A stretch of DNA of 64,000 nt from NCBI GenBank assembly GCA_003225175.1, contig QIBA01000038.1, positions 62,001 to 126,000 on the forward strand, given 5' to 3'. Source of the stretch: Acidobacteriota bacterium (lineage in GTDB: Bacteria > Acidobacteriota > Terriglobia > Terriglobales > Acidobacteriaceae). This document shows positions 34,072 to 42,824 of this stretch, one piece after another. A program made the position numbers and the translations under genes. The first letter of the stretch is position 1. Every line of letters begins with the position of its first letter. The notes under the pieces were generated by a model, which saw only the letters and a program-made list of their open reading frames with translations, did no database searches and was not told the origin of the DNA.

Positions 34072-35799
34072 GTGCGCGAACGCTACAAAGCATGGCTCGA
34101 GGCTACCCATGGCGCTCTGTTTGAGCTGCACCGGCATTATGCGCGGCAGCTCTTCGAGAGCGATCTCATCACCTCGGCTGACGATCTGCGACGTGTGGTA
34201 ATCACGTGCCTGGCCGGCGTCGCCTCGATTGGTTTCATTGTTCCCAAGCTCTATTACAAGAAATATCAGTACCTGGCTCTTGGTCCGGACACTGACCTGT
34301 ATCGCCGGGCTGTCTATTCTGATCAGCTCTTCTTCGTGGTGATGACCATGCTGGGCATTGCCGCACTGGTTACATTCCGCTGGGATTCGTTGTTCCCCAA
34401 TCGGGAGGACTACCTGATTCTTCGTCCGCTTCCCCTCAAGCTGTCGCAGATCTACTTTGCCAAGTTGACGACCCTCTCGGCTTTGTCCTTCCTGGTAATC
34501 GGGTTATTGGCAGTTCCCTGTGCCTTCTCCTTCGCGTCTGTAATTTCAGGGAACCACGATCTTGCACCCGCGTGGCTAGAGATGGCAGCTCAGGTGATGG
34601 CAGCGTTCTGCTCCGGGATCTTCGTGGTTTTTGCGCTGGCGCTGCTGCAAGTGTTGCTGATGAACTGTGTGCCCCTGCGCTGGTATGCGAGGGTTTCGGT
34701 TTCGGCGCAGTCGCTGCTATTGGTTGCGATCTTGTGCGCCATACCCTGGGCCCTCGATTTGCCAAACGCGATTTCCTGGGTCGATTTTCGTCCAGCATGG
34801 AGCGTATACGCGCCGCCGCTCTGGTACTTCTCCCTATACGAAAAGTTGCTGGGCCGGGCGGATGCTTACGACAGTCTTCTTGCCGCACGCGGCGCAGTAG
34901 CTTCGCTCTGTGTTGTCGCAGGCACGATCCTGGTCAGCGCTATTGCTCACCAGCGCTATGCGCGACGAATCTTCGAATCGGAAGTGCAGACACGGCGTTC
35001 GCGATTCAAGGCTATTGAGTGGATCGCCGAGCGAATGTCACGGGATTCCCGAGAGTCGGCCATATTGCTTTTTACGCTGCGATCGCTCGATCGTATGAAG
35101 CAGCACAGAATGATTCGTCTTGTCTATGCCGGCGTGGGCTGCGCGTTGGTGCTGGAGAGCGGTATCGGAGTCATTCTCAGCGGCGCTCTGAACAAAGGAC
35201 TGATTCATCGCGGAGCGGCCTTGGATGCTGTTTTTGCGCTCCCGCTGATGCTCTTCTTTTTCCTCTTTACCGGATTGCGTTATGCATTTCGCATTCCCGT
35301 AGATCTTCGTGCCAACTGGCTGTTTCGTCTGGCCGCGCAGAATGCGATTTCGGAACGAAGAAGAGCGGTCCGGCTCATCTATCTGGGATTTGCATTGTTG
35401 CCGGCTATGGCAGCAACGGCTCCGTTTCTGCTGGTCGCAATGGCGCCTTGGCGCGGTGTCTACGGCATTGCCTTTGCCGGACTCATTGGCTTTCTCATCA
35501 TCGAACATGAGCTGGAAAACAGCGACACCATTCCTCTTACCTGCTCTTATCTTCCGGGCAAACGAAACATCCTGCACACCGGGATCATTTACTGGTTTGT
35601 AGTCTTCGTAATCACGACGGTGCTGACGGCTCTTGAGGCTATCGGAGGAGCGAATCCAGTGCGGGCGACACTCGTGATTGCGCTGCTCGCGGTCCTGGTC
35701 TGGCGAGGCCGGCGCACCGCCACAATCGACGCGCCAGCGCTCCGGTTCGATGACCTGCCTGAGCCAGCCGTGGCGACGCTGGGCTTAGCCGGTGAGTAA
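34072..35799 (+). CDS. ABC exporter membrane subunit
   Basis: The 575-residue protein has an N-terminal cytoplasmic region and about twelve hydrophobic segments, including VVITCLAGVASIGFIVPKLYY, FFVVMTMLGIAALVTF and LTTLSALSFLVIGLLAVP. It has no ATP-binding motif. It starts with GTG two bases after the ATPase stop, so the two form one exporter. The size and helix number are larger than a typical ABC-2 permease, suggesting a duplicated core. No domain name could be assigned with certainty, and no substrate. Confidence 0.82.
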   Translation: MRERYKAWLEATHGALFELHRHYARQLFESDLITSADDLRRVVITCLAGVASIGFIVPKLYYKKYQYLALGPDTDLYRRAVYSDQLFFVVMTMLGIAALVTFRWDSLFPNREDYLILRPLPLKLSQIYFAKLTTLSALSFLVIGLLAVPCAFSFASVISGNHDLAPAWLEMAAQVMAAFCSGIFVVFALALLQVLLMNCVPLRWYARVSVSAQSLLLVAILCAIPWALDLPNAISWVDFRPAWSVYAPPLWYFSLYEKLLGRADAYDSLLAARGAVASLCVVAGTILVSAIAHQRYARRIFESEVQTRRSRFKAIEWIAERMSRDSRESAILLFTLRSLDRMKQHRMIRLVYAGVGCALVLESGIGVILSGALNKGLIHRGAALDAVFALPLMLFFFLFTGLRYAFRIPVDLRANWLFRLAAQNAISERRRAVRLIYLGFALLPAMAATAPFLLVAMAPWRGVYGIAFAGLIGFLIIEHELENSDTIPLTCSYLPGKRNILHTGIIYWFVVFVITTVLTALEAIGGANPVRATLVIALLAVLVWRGRRTATIDAPALRFDDLPEPAVATLGLAGE

Positions 35800-35915
35800 A
35801 TCCCAAACAAATTCTATTAATCCAGTCAATCTCGGAGCAGATCAAAGTCAATGCCGCCCCTTCGGCGCTCCTCGCATCGCTATACTGGCGTGAGCTTTGT
35901 AATTCAGGAGCCACT

Positions 35916-36374
35916 TTGACCATCTCCGAACGCATTACCCAGGACATTACTGCTGCGATGAAAGCCCGCGAGGAGCATCGCTTGAGCACGTTGCGCATGG
36001 TGAAGTCTGCGCTCAAGAACAAGGAAATCGACAAGCGCGGCCCGCTCGACGATCAGGAGGCCATGGCGATCCTGAATACGCTCATCAAGCAGCGCAAGGA
36101 CTCAATCGAGCAGTTTACTAAGGGCGGACGCAAGGAGCTTGCTGATAAGGAGGCTGCCGAAATCACCATGATCGAGGGATATCTGCCGAAGGCAGCGGGA
36201 GCGGAGGAGATCACGGCCGTTGTTCGTTCGACCATTTCCGAAATGGGATCGCCTACAATGAAGGACATGGGAACGGTGATGAAGAACGCGATGGCAAAGT
36301 TCGCTGCGTCGGGTACTCGCGTGGATGGAAAAGTTGTGAGCGAAACGGTGAAGAAGTTGTTAAGTGGCGGTTAG
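35916..36374 (+). CDS. YqeY/GatB-tail family protein
   Basis: The 152-residue protein fits the YqeY family: ITQDITAAMKAREEHRLSTLRMVKSALKNKEID at the N-terminus and YLPKAAGAEEITAVVRSTI, MKDMGTVMKNAM, GTRVDGKVVSETVKKLL at the C-terminus. It resembles the C-terminal tail domain of GatB, which contacts tRNA in the amidotransferase, and may bind tRNA; its role is not established. It starts with TTG at 35916 with a caggag ribosome-binding sequence six bases upstream; no ATG fits. Confidence 0.92.
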   Translation: MTISERITQDITAAMKAREEHRLSTLRMVKSALKNKEIDKRGPLDDQEAMAILNTLIKQRKDSIEQFTKGGRKELADKEAAEITMIEGYLPKAAGAEEITAVVRSTISEMGSPTMKDMGTVMKNAMAKFAASGTRVDGKVVSETVKKLLSGG

Positions 36375-36493
36375 ATCAAGAACTCATGTCGAAGGCACCG
36401 ACACGCGCACCTCGCGCGCGTTTTAATTACGTAACATCAATCTGCATCCCAAAAAAATATATTGTTGATTTCGATTTTTGGACGATCAGCAAA

Positions 36494-36509
36494 CGCCCGG
36501 CCCCGGGCG
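36494..36509. terminator. Possible terminator hairpin between yqeY and galT
   Basis: A palindromic stem (36494-36500 with 36503-36509) with a two-base loop lies between convergent genes. Only three T residues follow on the minus strand, so termination is a weak inference. An AT-rich stretch with a run of A lies at 36451-36479. Confidence 0.35.
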
Positions 36510-36532
36510 GCCGCAGGTGGTTCAAGAGAAAC

Positions 36533-37564
36533 TTACCGCGTTCCCGCCAGCTCCGCTGTCTCAACGACTGCTTCTCGCAGATACCTGGCTGCTTCCTCTG
36601 GCGACGTGGGATTGATATAGAAACCCGTCCCCCATTCAAATCCAGCAACCTTTGTCAATTTGGGAATCAGTTCTATGTGCCAGTGATAATAGTCGGCATG
36701 TTCCTGCGCTGCGAGCGGCGCCGTGTGGAGCACCATGTTGTACGCAGGACGTTCGAGCACCGCGTCCATCTTGCCGATGACCAGTCTGATCATCTGTGCC
36801 AGGCTGGCGAAGTCGCCCGAACTGATGTTCTCGAAGGATGCTTCGTGATTCCTGGGAAGGATGCAAGTTTCAAAAGGGAACCGGGAAGCATATGGCGAGA
36901 CAGTCACGAAGCCGCGGTTTTCGGCCACAAGACGCGCTTCATCGTCGGAGCTCTCCTCGTGAACGATATCGCAGAATATGCAGCGTTCCTTCAGATCGTA
37001 GTACTGCCTTGAGCCGTCAAGCTCCTCCAGCACGTGGCGAGGAACAATCGGCAGCGCGATCAATTGTGAGTGCGGATGTTCAAGCGTCGCGCCGGCCGGC
37101 TCGCCATGGTTCTTGAAGATGAGAATGTATTTGAAACGGCGATCCTGCTTGAGATCGACGATGCGATCGCGGAAGGCCCCGAGCACATTTTCGATGCTCT
37201 TTGCAGGCATGGTGGTGAAGGTCTCGTAATGATTCGGCGTCTCGATGATCACTTCGTGTGCGCCGATGCCATTCATGCGGTCGTACATGCCGTCCGCACG
37301 GCGGTCCAGGTTTCCTTCGATCCCCAGTGCCGGATACTTGTTGGGAACCACGCGGACAGACCAGCCGGGCTTGTCCCGTTCGCCTTGCCCATGACGAAAG
37401 GCGAGGATCTCAGGCGGAGTCTTGGATTCATTGCCAGGACAAAAGGGACAGAATCCACCCTTGAGAACTACGGTGTGTCGGATGAAATCAGTTGGTCTGC
37501 GCGCGCGATCGGTCGCGATAATGACCCAGCGTCCGGTGACGGGGTCCTTCCTCAGTTCGGGCAA
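36533..37564 (-). CDS. galT: Galactose-1-phosphate uridylyltransferase
   Basis: The 343-residue enzyme of the Leloir pathway swaps UMP between UDP-glucose and galactose-1-phosphate. It begins PELRKDPVTGRWVIIATDRARRP, typical for GalT, with a zinc-binding CPFCPGNE pair, FKNHGEPAGATLEHPHSQLIALP, and the active-site His motif HADYYHWHIELIP (His294-Trp-His296). Length is normal. The start is TTG with an agagga ribosome-binding sequence. No galE or galK is nearby; the neighbouring YraN gene on the same strand is 33 bases upstream. Confidence 0.95.
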   Translation of the reverse strand: MPELRKDPVTGRWVIIATDRARRPTDFIRHTVVLKGGFCPFCPGNESKTPPEILAFRHGQGERDKPGWSVRVVPNKYPALGIEGNLDRRADGMYDRMNGIGAHEVIIETPNHYETFTTMPAKSIENVLGAFRDRIVDLKQDRRFKYILIFKNHGEPAGATLEHPHSQLIALPIVPRHVLEELDGSRQYYDLKERCIFCDIVHEESSDDEARLVAENRGFVTVSPYASRFPFETCILPRNHEASFENISSGDFASLAQMIRLVIGKMDAVLERPAYNMVLHTAPLAAQEHADYYHWHIELIPKLTKVAGFEWGTGFYINPTSPEEAARYLREAVVETAELAGTR

Positions 37565-37596
37565 ATCGGGTCCTCTCCCAGAAGCGAAGGTTCATT

Positions 37597-38040
37597 TTAT
37601 GACATACGGAACGCGTCTCTGAACAGAGTTATCCCGCTGCGGTTACTTTCGAGGTAAACGCTTATTACATCGAAACGGAACTCCGGCGACTTTTGTTGCA
37701 CATGAACAAGGTTGCGCAGGAATTCGCGGGCCAGGGCGGAGAGCGTCTCGCGCTTCTCCTCATCGACTGCGGCCTCAGCCGGCATGAAGCTGCGGCTGCT
37801 GCGCGTTTTGACTTCGACGAAGCAGAGGGTTTCCTTGTCCCAGGCAATCAGGTCGATGTCGCCGGGACGTCTCGGAGAGCGGTAGTCGCGGGCGACGATC
37901 GTGTATCCAAGCTTGCGGAGGTGGAAGTAGGCTTCGTCTTCGCCGCGTGCGCCTGCGACGAGGTGCGCAGGTCGTTCCGGCGTGCGGCCCAAGCGGGCGG
38001 TGAAGTTGTCGAGAGCGCGGAGTGTGGAGCGAAGGAGCAT
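37597..38040 (-). CDS. YraN/UPF0102-family nuclease-like protein
   Basis: The 147-residue protein belongs to UPF0102 (YraN), a PD-(D/E)XK-type fold of uncertain function: GARGEDEAYFHLRKLGYTIVARDYRSPRRPGDIDLIAWD, then LCFVEVKTRSSRS. The Asp in GDIDLIAWD and the Glu-Val-Lys of VEVKTR are the expected nuclease residues. I place the start at the ATG ending at 38040, which has aaggga five bases upstream; a TTG at 38061 would add seven residues encoded by a flanking repeat. It lies upstream of galT on the same strand. Confidence 0.88.
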   Translation of the reverse strand: MLLRSTLRALDNFTARLGRTPERPAHLVAGARGEDEAYFHLRKLGYTIVARDYRSPRRPGDIDLIAWDKETLCFVEVKTRSSRSFMPAEAAVDEEKRETLSALAREFLRNLVHVQQKSPEFRFDVISVYLESNRSGITLFRDAFRMS

Positions 38041-38052
38041 GTATTCCCTTGC

Positions 38053-38163
38053 GTCATTCAACCATCCGCTGCGGCGGACGGAGAGGAATCCCTACATTAA
38101 CTCATGCTGCGTGGGTTCAGTAGGGATTCCTCGCCGCAACCGCAGCGGCTTGGGAATGACAAG
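38053..38163. repeat. Second copy of the MITE-like palindromic element
   Basis: The arms gaggaatccctac (38083-38095) and gtagggattcctc (38120-38132) are those of the element at 20443-20641, and the outer right end ends with tgggaatgacaag as there. Only about 110 bases long, it has lost the interior. It lies between the aminotransferase stop and the YraN start. Confidence 0.65.
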
Positions 38164-38166
38164 AAA

Positions 38167-39531
38167 CTAGCCTACCTGCCCGAGGCACTTCTCAAGCACA
38201 TCCAGCGCGTAATCGCCCTGCTCTTGCGTAATGATTAGCGGCGGCGACAGCCGGATGGATGTCTCGCCGGCACCGAGGAGAAGCACTCCATTTTCAAACG
38301 CAAGCTCTACGATGCGATCGCGCACTTTCGATACCGGAGCTTTGCTTTGCTTGTCCTTCACGATCTCGACAGCAAGCATGAGTCCTTTTCCGCGAACATC
38401 TCCGACTATCGGATACTTCTGGATCCACGTAGACATCCGCTGCTTCAGCTTTTCGCCCACGCTGGATGCGTTGCGCATGCCTTCGCGCTCGATCACATCC
38501 ATGCTGGCCAACGCGGCCGCGATGGCTACGGGATTGCCGCCGAAGGTGGACGCGTGCGATCCGGGAACCCAGTCCATGACGCCGGCGCGGCTCATTGTGA
38601 TTCCGAGCGGCATGCCTGAAGCGATGCCCTTGGCGATGCAAACGATGTCAGGCTGGACTCCAGCATGCTCGATGGCCCACCACTTGCCTGTGCGTCCGGC
38701 TCCTGATTGCACTTCATCGGCGACCAGCATGATTCCGTTCTCGTCGCAGATGCGCCGGAGTTCGCGCAGGAACTCCGGAGGCGCGGGAACGTATCCGCCT
38801 TCGCCCTGGATAGGTTCGACGAAGATCGCCGCGACATCCTCAGGCGGCATCGTGGTTTTGAACAGGCGCTCTTCAATAAACTTCGCGCAGGCCAGTCCGT
38901 ACTCGCGTTCGGTCTTTCCTTCGCCGAAGCGATAGGTGTAAGGGTACGGAACATGTGTCACTCCGGGAACGAGCGGGGCGAAGCGGCGACGCTGCTGCGG
39001 CTTCGACGCTGTGAGCGAGAGCGATCCCATGGTGCGTCCGTGGAAGGCGCCATAGAAGGCGATGAGCCCTTGGCGCTTGGTGTGATAGCGAGCCAGCTTG
39101 AGCGCGCACTCCACGGCCTCGGTTCCCGAGTTCCCAAAATAGAACTTATGCGGACCGGGCATGGGCGCGATCCGGCTGAGGCGTTCGGCGAGCTGCGTCA
39201 TGGATTCGTAGTAGAAGTCAGTGCCGGACATGTGGATCAGCTCACCAGCCTGGCGCTGAATGGCGCCCACCACGTCAGGATGACAGTGGCCCGTGGATGT
39301 GACGGCGATGCCGGCGGAAAAGTCGAGGAATTCGTTTCCATCGACGTCTTCGATGATCGCTCCGCGGCCACGCTTTGCGACCAGCGGATACGAACGGGTG
39401 TAGCTGGGCGAAATTAGACGATCATCTGCAGCGATGATGCGCTTCGCATTCGGCCCGGGAAGGGTGGTCTTGAGATTTGGTAGACCCGGTTTTGCCGCAG
39501 TTGCAGGACGGCTGAGGGTTTCGGTTGGCAT
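38167..39531 (-). CDS. Class-III aminotransferase (4-aminobutyrate/ornithine type)
   Basis: The 454-residue PLP enzyme shows EDVDGNEFLDFSAGIAVTSTGHCHP, GNSGTEAVECALKLARYHTKR, YGAFHGRTMGSLSLTASKP, the cofactor-contact segment VADEVQSGAGRTGKWWAIE, the Schiff-base Lys301 in IAKGIASGMPLG, and TFGGNPVAIAAALA. The best fit is a 4-aminobutyrate aminotransferase or an acetylornithine-type enzyme; sequence does not decide the substrate, and a gab symbol would be an over-call. There is an N-terminal extension of about 20 residues before the conserved part. It is alone on its strand, with a dispersed repeat after its 3' end. Confidence 0.92.
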   Translation of the reverse strand: MPTETLSRPATAAKPGLPNLKTTLPGPNAKRIIAADDRLISPSYTRSYPLVAKRGRGAIIEDVDGNEFLDFSAGIAVTSTGHCHPDVVGAIQRQAGELIHMSGTDFYYESMTQLAERLSRIAPMPGPHKFYFGNSGTEAVECALKLARYHTKRQGLIAFYGAFHGRTMGSLSLTASKPQQRRRFAPLVPGVTHVPYPYTYRFGEGKTEREYGLACAKFIEERLFKTTMPPEDVAAIFVEPIQGEGGYVPAPPEFLRELRRICDENGIMLVADEVQSGAGRTGKWWAIEHAGVQPDIVCIAKGIASGMPLGITMSRAGVMDWVPGSHASTFGGNPVAIAAALASMDVIEREGMRNASSVGEKLKQRMSTWIQKYPIVGDVRGKGLMLAVEIVKDKQSKAPVSKVRDRIVELAFENGVLLLGAGETSIRLSPPLIITQEQGDYALDVLEKCLGQVG

Positions 39532-39635
39532 TGGAGTTCTCCTCGCAAGAAAAGCACGGAATCGTGCGGTTTTGGTCGCGGGCTGAAACGAGCAATCTTC
39601 GAGATGCTTCTCAGCCCAGGCGAGCGAGGATCGAG
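39532..39635. other. Short spacer upstream of the aminotransferase
   Basis: About 100 bases between the aminotransferase start (39531) and the stop of the small minus-strand frame at 39636. The promoter of the aminotransferase should lie here; no consensus element stands out. Confidence 0.4.
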
Positions 39636-39782
39636 CTAGTCGCCGGCGAAAAGGTTGGCGCGAACGTTAGACGGGAGCATGGCTAGATAGCGTCGCGGAC
39701 CAGCAAGGTAATTCAGCCAGCACGGCGGAGTGCCGTGAACGGTCAGCCCGACGAGCGACGGATTGTAGTCAGCCGCGTACAT
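39636..39782 (-). CDS. Possible 48-residue protein of unknown function
   Basis: A 49-codon frame encodes MYAADYNPSLVGLTVHGTPP followed by a Trp/Tyr/Leu-rich stretch and the end SNVRANLFAGD. A consensus TATAAT lies 12 bases before the ATG (39794-39799 on the minus strand), which would give a nearly leaderless transcript; the only ribosome-binding candidate is a weak ggga. It matches nothing I know and has no signal peptide. Support is limited to the -10 box and a plausible amino-acid composition; it may be noise. Confidence 0.35.
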   Translation of the reverse strand: MYAADYNPSLVGLTVHGTPPCWLNYLAGPRRYLAMLPSNVRANLFAGD

Positions 39783-39838
39783 ATTCCCATTCGATTATAG
39801 CTGCGTTGCGCAAGTCACCTGTACAGGCCGATGACTAC

Positions 39839-40279
39839 TCACGCTACGTGCGCTGATTGAGCAGAGGTAGAGTCATCGTCGGTCGCTTCGCGCTCTTTCC
39901 GATCAACCAGTCCTGGCTCCTGAATATGCAGCAAGTCATTCAGCTTAGTGAGCAGGAAGCTGAGGCTTCCTTTGGGAAGGGTACAGCTGACATTCGCGAG
40001 CAAGGGATCGTGAATCTCCTTATATCCGGTGTGCAGGATGATGGGAACCGTCTTATCCTGCTCGCGCAGCATCCTGGCAACTTCGCCGCCGGACATTCCC
40101 GGCATGGCGTAATCCAGAATCACAGCAGCGCACTTGATCTGACGGAACAATTCAATGGCAGATGGGCCGTCCTTGGCGCTCAACACACGAAATCCGCGCC
40201 GTTGCAGCATGATCCCCAGGGGCTGAAGAACCGCCGCCTCGTCGTCGACACAAAGAATTACATGGTTGTTTTCGGCCAT
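39839..40279 (-). CDS. Single-domain response regulator
   Basis: The protein of about 146 residues is a CheY-like receiver: VILCVDDEAAVLQPLGIMLQ carries the acidic pair, VILDYAMPGMSGG has the phospho-acceptor Asp56, and VPIILHTGYKE matches the Thr/Ser region. The expected late Lys appears in LPKGS. After the receiver come about 25 polar residues without an output domain, so it acts by protein contact or is an orphan. I chose the ATG at 40279; upstream starts would add a non-conserved segment. No histidine kinase is adjacent. Confidence 0.85.
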   Translation of the reverse strand: MAENNHVILCVDDEAAVLQPLGIMLQRRGFRVLSAKDGPSAIELFRQIKCAAVILDYAMPGMSGGEVARMLREQDKTVPIILHTGYKEIHDPLLANVSCTLPKGSLSFLLTKLNDLLHIQEPGLVDRKEREATDDDSTSAQSAHVA

Positions 40280-40530
40280 CTGGTCCCCGATCGCGGAATA
40301 ACCCAAGAATAAAGCCCGGTAGAAGTTGGGTACAAGGAACAAGAGGTCATGTACTGTTTCGGATTTCGTGCAATTATTTTTGAAGCGTGACACGACTTTT
40401 GTCGCTCTGATGTGGTGTACCGCAGTTCGCTTCATTTCGACGTTTTTGTGGGATGAAGAATTCCGTCGAAAAGCGGATAGTGGCGAGCGCGCAAACTCCC
40501 TAATATCAACAAGTCTCAGCTGATCAAGAA

Positions 40531-41514
40531 ATGGCCACTCTTACCCAAGTCACGGCGCCACAAGAGCAGGAGCAAAGTCATCGCCTGAAGGTTGGCATCA
40601 GTTTTGGCCTGGTCTACTTCTTTTGGGGATCCACTTACCTGGCCATCATGATCGCGGTCCGGCACTTCCCGGCACCGGTGCTGGGAGCGCTGCGCTTCCT
40701 GATCGCGGGGGCCCTGATGCTGGGCTGGTGCGCATTCACCAGAAAGAAGATCACCATCTCGCGCGGGGACTTCTTGCGATTGCTGTTGGTAGGTGTGCTG
40801 TTGCTTAGCGGCGGAAATGTGATACTCGCCTGGGCGGAGGAGTACATCAACAGCGGCCTGGCGGCGATGATTGTTGCCGTAGTGCCAATTTGGATCGCGA
40901 TGATCGAAGCTCTGTTCGGAGGCGATCGCCTGAACCGGCTTGGCTGGACTGGCCTGCTGCTCGGAATCGGCGGACTCCTCGTTCTGCTCTGGCCTGATAT
41001 CGCGAATGGAAGCACCCTCGGCCGCAGAGACTTATTTGCCTCGCTGGGCCTGATGCTCGGTTCTTTGAGCTGGGCTTTGGGATCCGTTCTCTCACGGCGA
41101 TTCCAGCTCAGCGTTGGTCCTTTTGCAGCCACGGGGTGGGAGATGACGCTCGCAGGCATTGTCAACGCTCTGCTCGCGCTTTCCCTCGGCAGCTTTCATC
41201 GTGCAGATTGGTCGCGTACCGGATGGCTTGCGATTGCTTACCTCGTCACATTTGGTTCGCTGGTCGGCTTTACAGCTTATATCTGGTTGCTTGAGCATGT
41301 ACCGACACCCAAAGTTGCAACCTACGCATACGTGAATCCCGTAGTTGCCGTATTCCTAGGATGGCTTCTCGCAGGCGAGCATATTGATCGCTACATGCTG
41401 CTCGGAATGGTAGTGATCATCGCCGCCGTCATTCTTGTAACCAGCTCCAAGCTGCGCTCAGGGAAAATGCAGACGCGGCGAGAAATGTCTGGGTGCGAAG
41501 CCGGAGCTGATTGA
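40531..41514 (+). CDS. EamA/DMT-family exporter
   Basis: The 327-residue inner-membrane protein has ten hydrophobic segments in two five-helix EamA repeats: FGLVYFFWGSTYLAIMIAVR starts the first, DLFASLGLMLGSLSWALGSV the second. YVNPVVAVFLGWLLAGE near the end is a common motif of the YedA/RhaT-like drug/metabolite transporter group. Substrate is unknown. A basic tail of about 20 residues follows the last helix. It stands alone. Confidence 0.92.
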   Translation: MATLTQVTAPQEQEQSHRLKVGISFGLVYFFWGSTYLAIMIAVRHFPAPVLGALRFLIAGALMLGWCAFTRKKITISRGDFLRLLLVGVLLLSGGNVILAWAEEYINSGLAAMIVAVVPIWIAMIEALFGGDRLNRLGWTGLLLGIGGLLVLLWPDIANGSTLGRRDLFASLGLMLGSLSWALGSVLSRRFQLSVGPFAATGWEMTLAGIVNALLALSLGSFHRADWSRTGWLAIAYLVTFGSLVGFTAYIWLLEHVPTPKVATYAYVNPVVAVFLGWLLAGEHIDRYMLLGMVVIIAAVILVTSSKLRSGKMQTRREMSGCEAGAD

Positions 41515-41632
41515 GAAAAGCCGCTTTCAGCACTCCCCTGTCGGCGTTGGTCCGTTAAGCCTTCCGGATTCTGACGGTTTTGCTGATTTGCCGCATTCCG
41601 TTTACTCTGAATGCGGAACTCCGCAATCGCGA

Positions 41633-42313
41633 ATGGCTCTGCGCACTTCCTTGCTCTGCATGCTGCTGTCGTTCGCGACAGTCTCCTCGCACGCGCAATC
41701 CCCTTACACGGACGCGTTTCATACCGGCGCTAACGAATACCAGGCGTGGGCTGGATATTCTCCCGGGTCGATTACATGGATCGGAAAGTCCGAAGCTCGG
41801 CGGATGTTTCAGGCAGGAGCTGGCTGGCGTCGTGTTCTGCTGGCCAACGATTGGATTGCGTGGAAATATACGATCGATATCATTCCAGTCGCTCTGGTGT
41901 CTCAGCCCACCGTAAATGGTATTGAGGTCGTGCAGGATCCGAAGCACTTGTTCTTTCCGGCAGTGTGTGGACCTACTTCCTGCGGAATCACAATCGGCAG
42001 AAGAACAACCTATGGCGCGGGCTTCGCTCCTATCGGATTTGAGTTCAATTTCCGGCGCAGGCATCGTGTGCAGCCGGTAGCCGGAATCAACGCAGGCTTG
42101 CTGCGCTTCTCGCGCGAAGTTCCAATTCCGAACTCGGCGTCGATAAACTTCACCTTCTCGCTATCAGCAGGGGTGCAGATCTTTACCAGCGAGTCCCGGT
42201 CAGTGGTGATCAGTTATCGTTACCATCACACCTCGAATGCCGATTCGGGAACACCGTTCAATCCCGGAATTGACTCGAATTTCATCAGTGCGGGATACAG
42301 CTTTCACCGATAG
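41633..42313 (+). CDS. PagL-like acyloxyacyl hydrolase (lipid A 3-O-deacylase)
   Basis: The 226-residue exported protein has a signal peptide (LLCMLLSFATVSSHAQ) and a predicted outer-membrane beta-barrel. Its C-terminal segment VVISYRYHHTSNADSGTPFNPGIDSNFISAGYSF matches the PagL/acyloxyacyl-hydrolase family, where the His and Ser of the HxSN-type motif are catalytic; here His-His-Thr-Ser-Asn is seen. It would remove an ester-linked acyl chain from lipid A in the outer membrane, fitting the LPS-export gene lptD elsewhere in the window. The start is taken at the ATG at 41633, which begins the signal peptide. Confidence 0.85.
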   Translation: MALRTSLLCMLLSFATVSSHAQSPYTDAFHTGANEYQAWAGYSPGSITWIGKSEARRMFQAGAGWRRVLLANDWIAWKYTIDIIPVALVSQPTVNGIEVVQDPKHLFFPAVCGPTSCGITIGRRTTYGAGFAPIGFEFNFRRRHRVQPVAGINAGLLRFSREVPIPNSASINFTFSLSAGVQIFTSESRSVVISYRYHHTSNADSGTPFNPGIDSNFISAGYSFHR

Positions 42314-42365
42314 CATCTATGGGGGCCTATCGCGGGGCTAACTTCGGGCCACCTGCAGCGCGGGC

Positions 42366-42692
42366 TTATTCCTTTGCGGGAGAGCTGCTCTTCGTTTCGC
42401 TCTTCGTTGCGCCCTTAGTTTCGCCCTTGCTCTCGCTCTTAGTCTCGCTCTTATTATCCGTCTTGGTCGTCTCCGACTTGTCGCCCTTAGCTTCAGACTT
42501 CCCTTTATCGTGGCCTGATTTCGCGTAGTCGGTTGCATACCAACCACTGCCTCGAAATTGGACGGCCGGGGCGTGGAGCAGGCGTTCGACCTCGTCTCCG
42601 CATTTCTCGCATTTGGGATCAGGAGCCGATACGCTCTGAATCTTCTCGAAGCGATGATGACACTTCTTACACTCGAACTCGTAAAGAGGCAC
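42366..42692 (-). CDS. FmdB-type zinc-ribbon protein with Lys/Ser/Glu-rich tail
   Basis: The 108-residue protein has an N-terminal FmdB zinc ribbon (YEFECKKCHHRFEKIQSV, then CEKCGDEVERLLHAP). From about residue 62 on, the sequence is a charged low-complexity tail with repeats of the type KSETK/KSESKGETK. FmdB-type proteins are putative regulators of amide or other metabolism; the role here is unknown. The tail repeats lie in DNA made of imperfect short tandem units. The start is GTG with a good gaagga ribosome-binding sequence. Confidence 0.88.
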   Translation of the reverse strand: MPLYEFECKKCHHRFEKIQSVSAPDPKCEKCGDEVERLLHAPAVQFRGSGWYATDYAKSGHDKGKSEAKGDKSETTKTDNKSETKSESKGETKGATKSETKSSSPAKE

Positions 42693-42824
42693 GGTTCTCC
42701 TTCAGCTGGACAAAACTATTGCGATTCTAGAGGGTGACAAAAAATTGCGTCAATGTGAGTGTGGGATAGGCAGTTATAGTGTGCTGATTTCCAGAGTGAC
42801 TGGCCGCGCGGTAACATATGTTCT

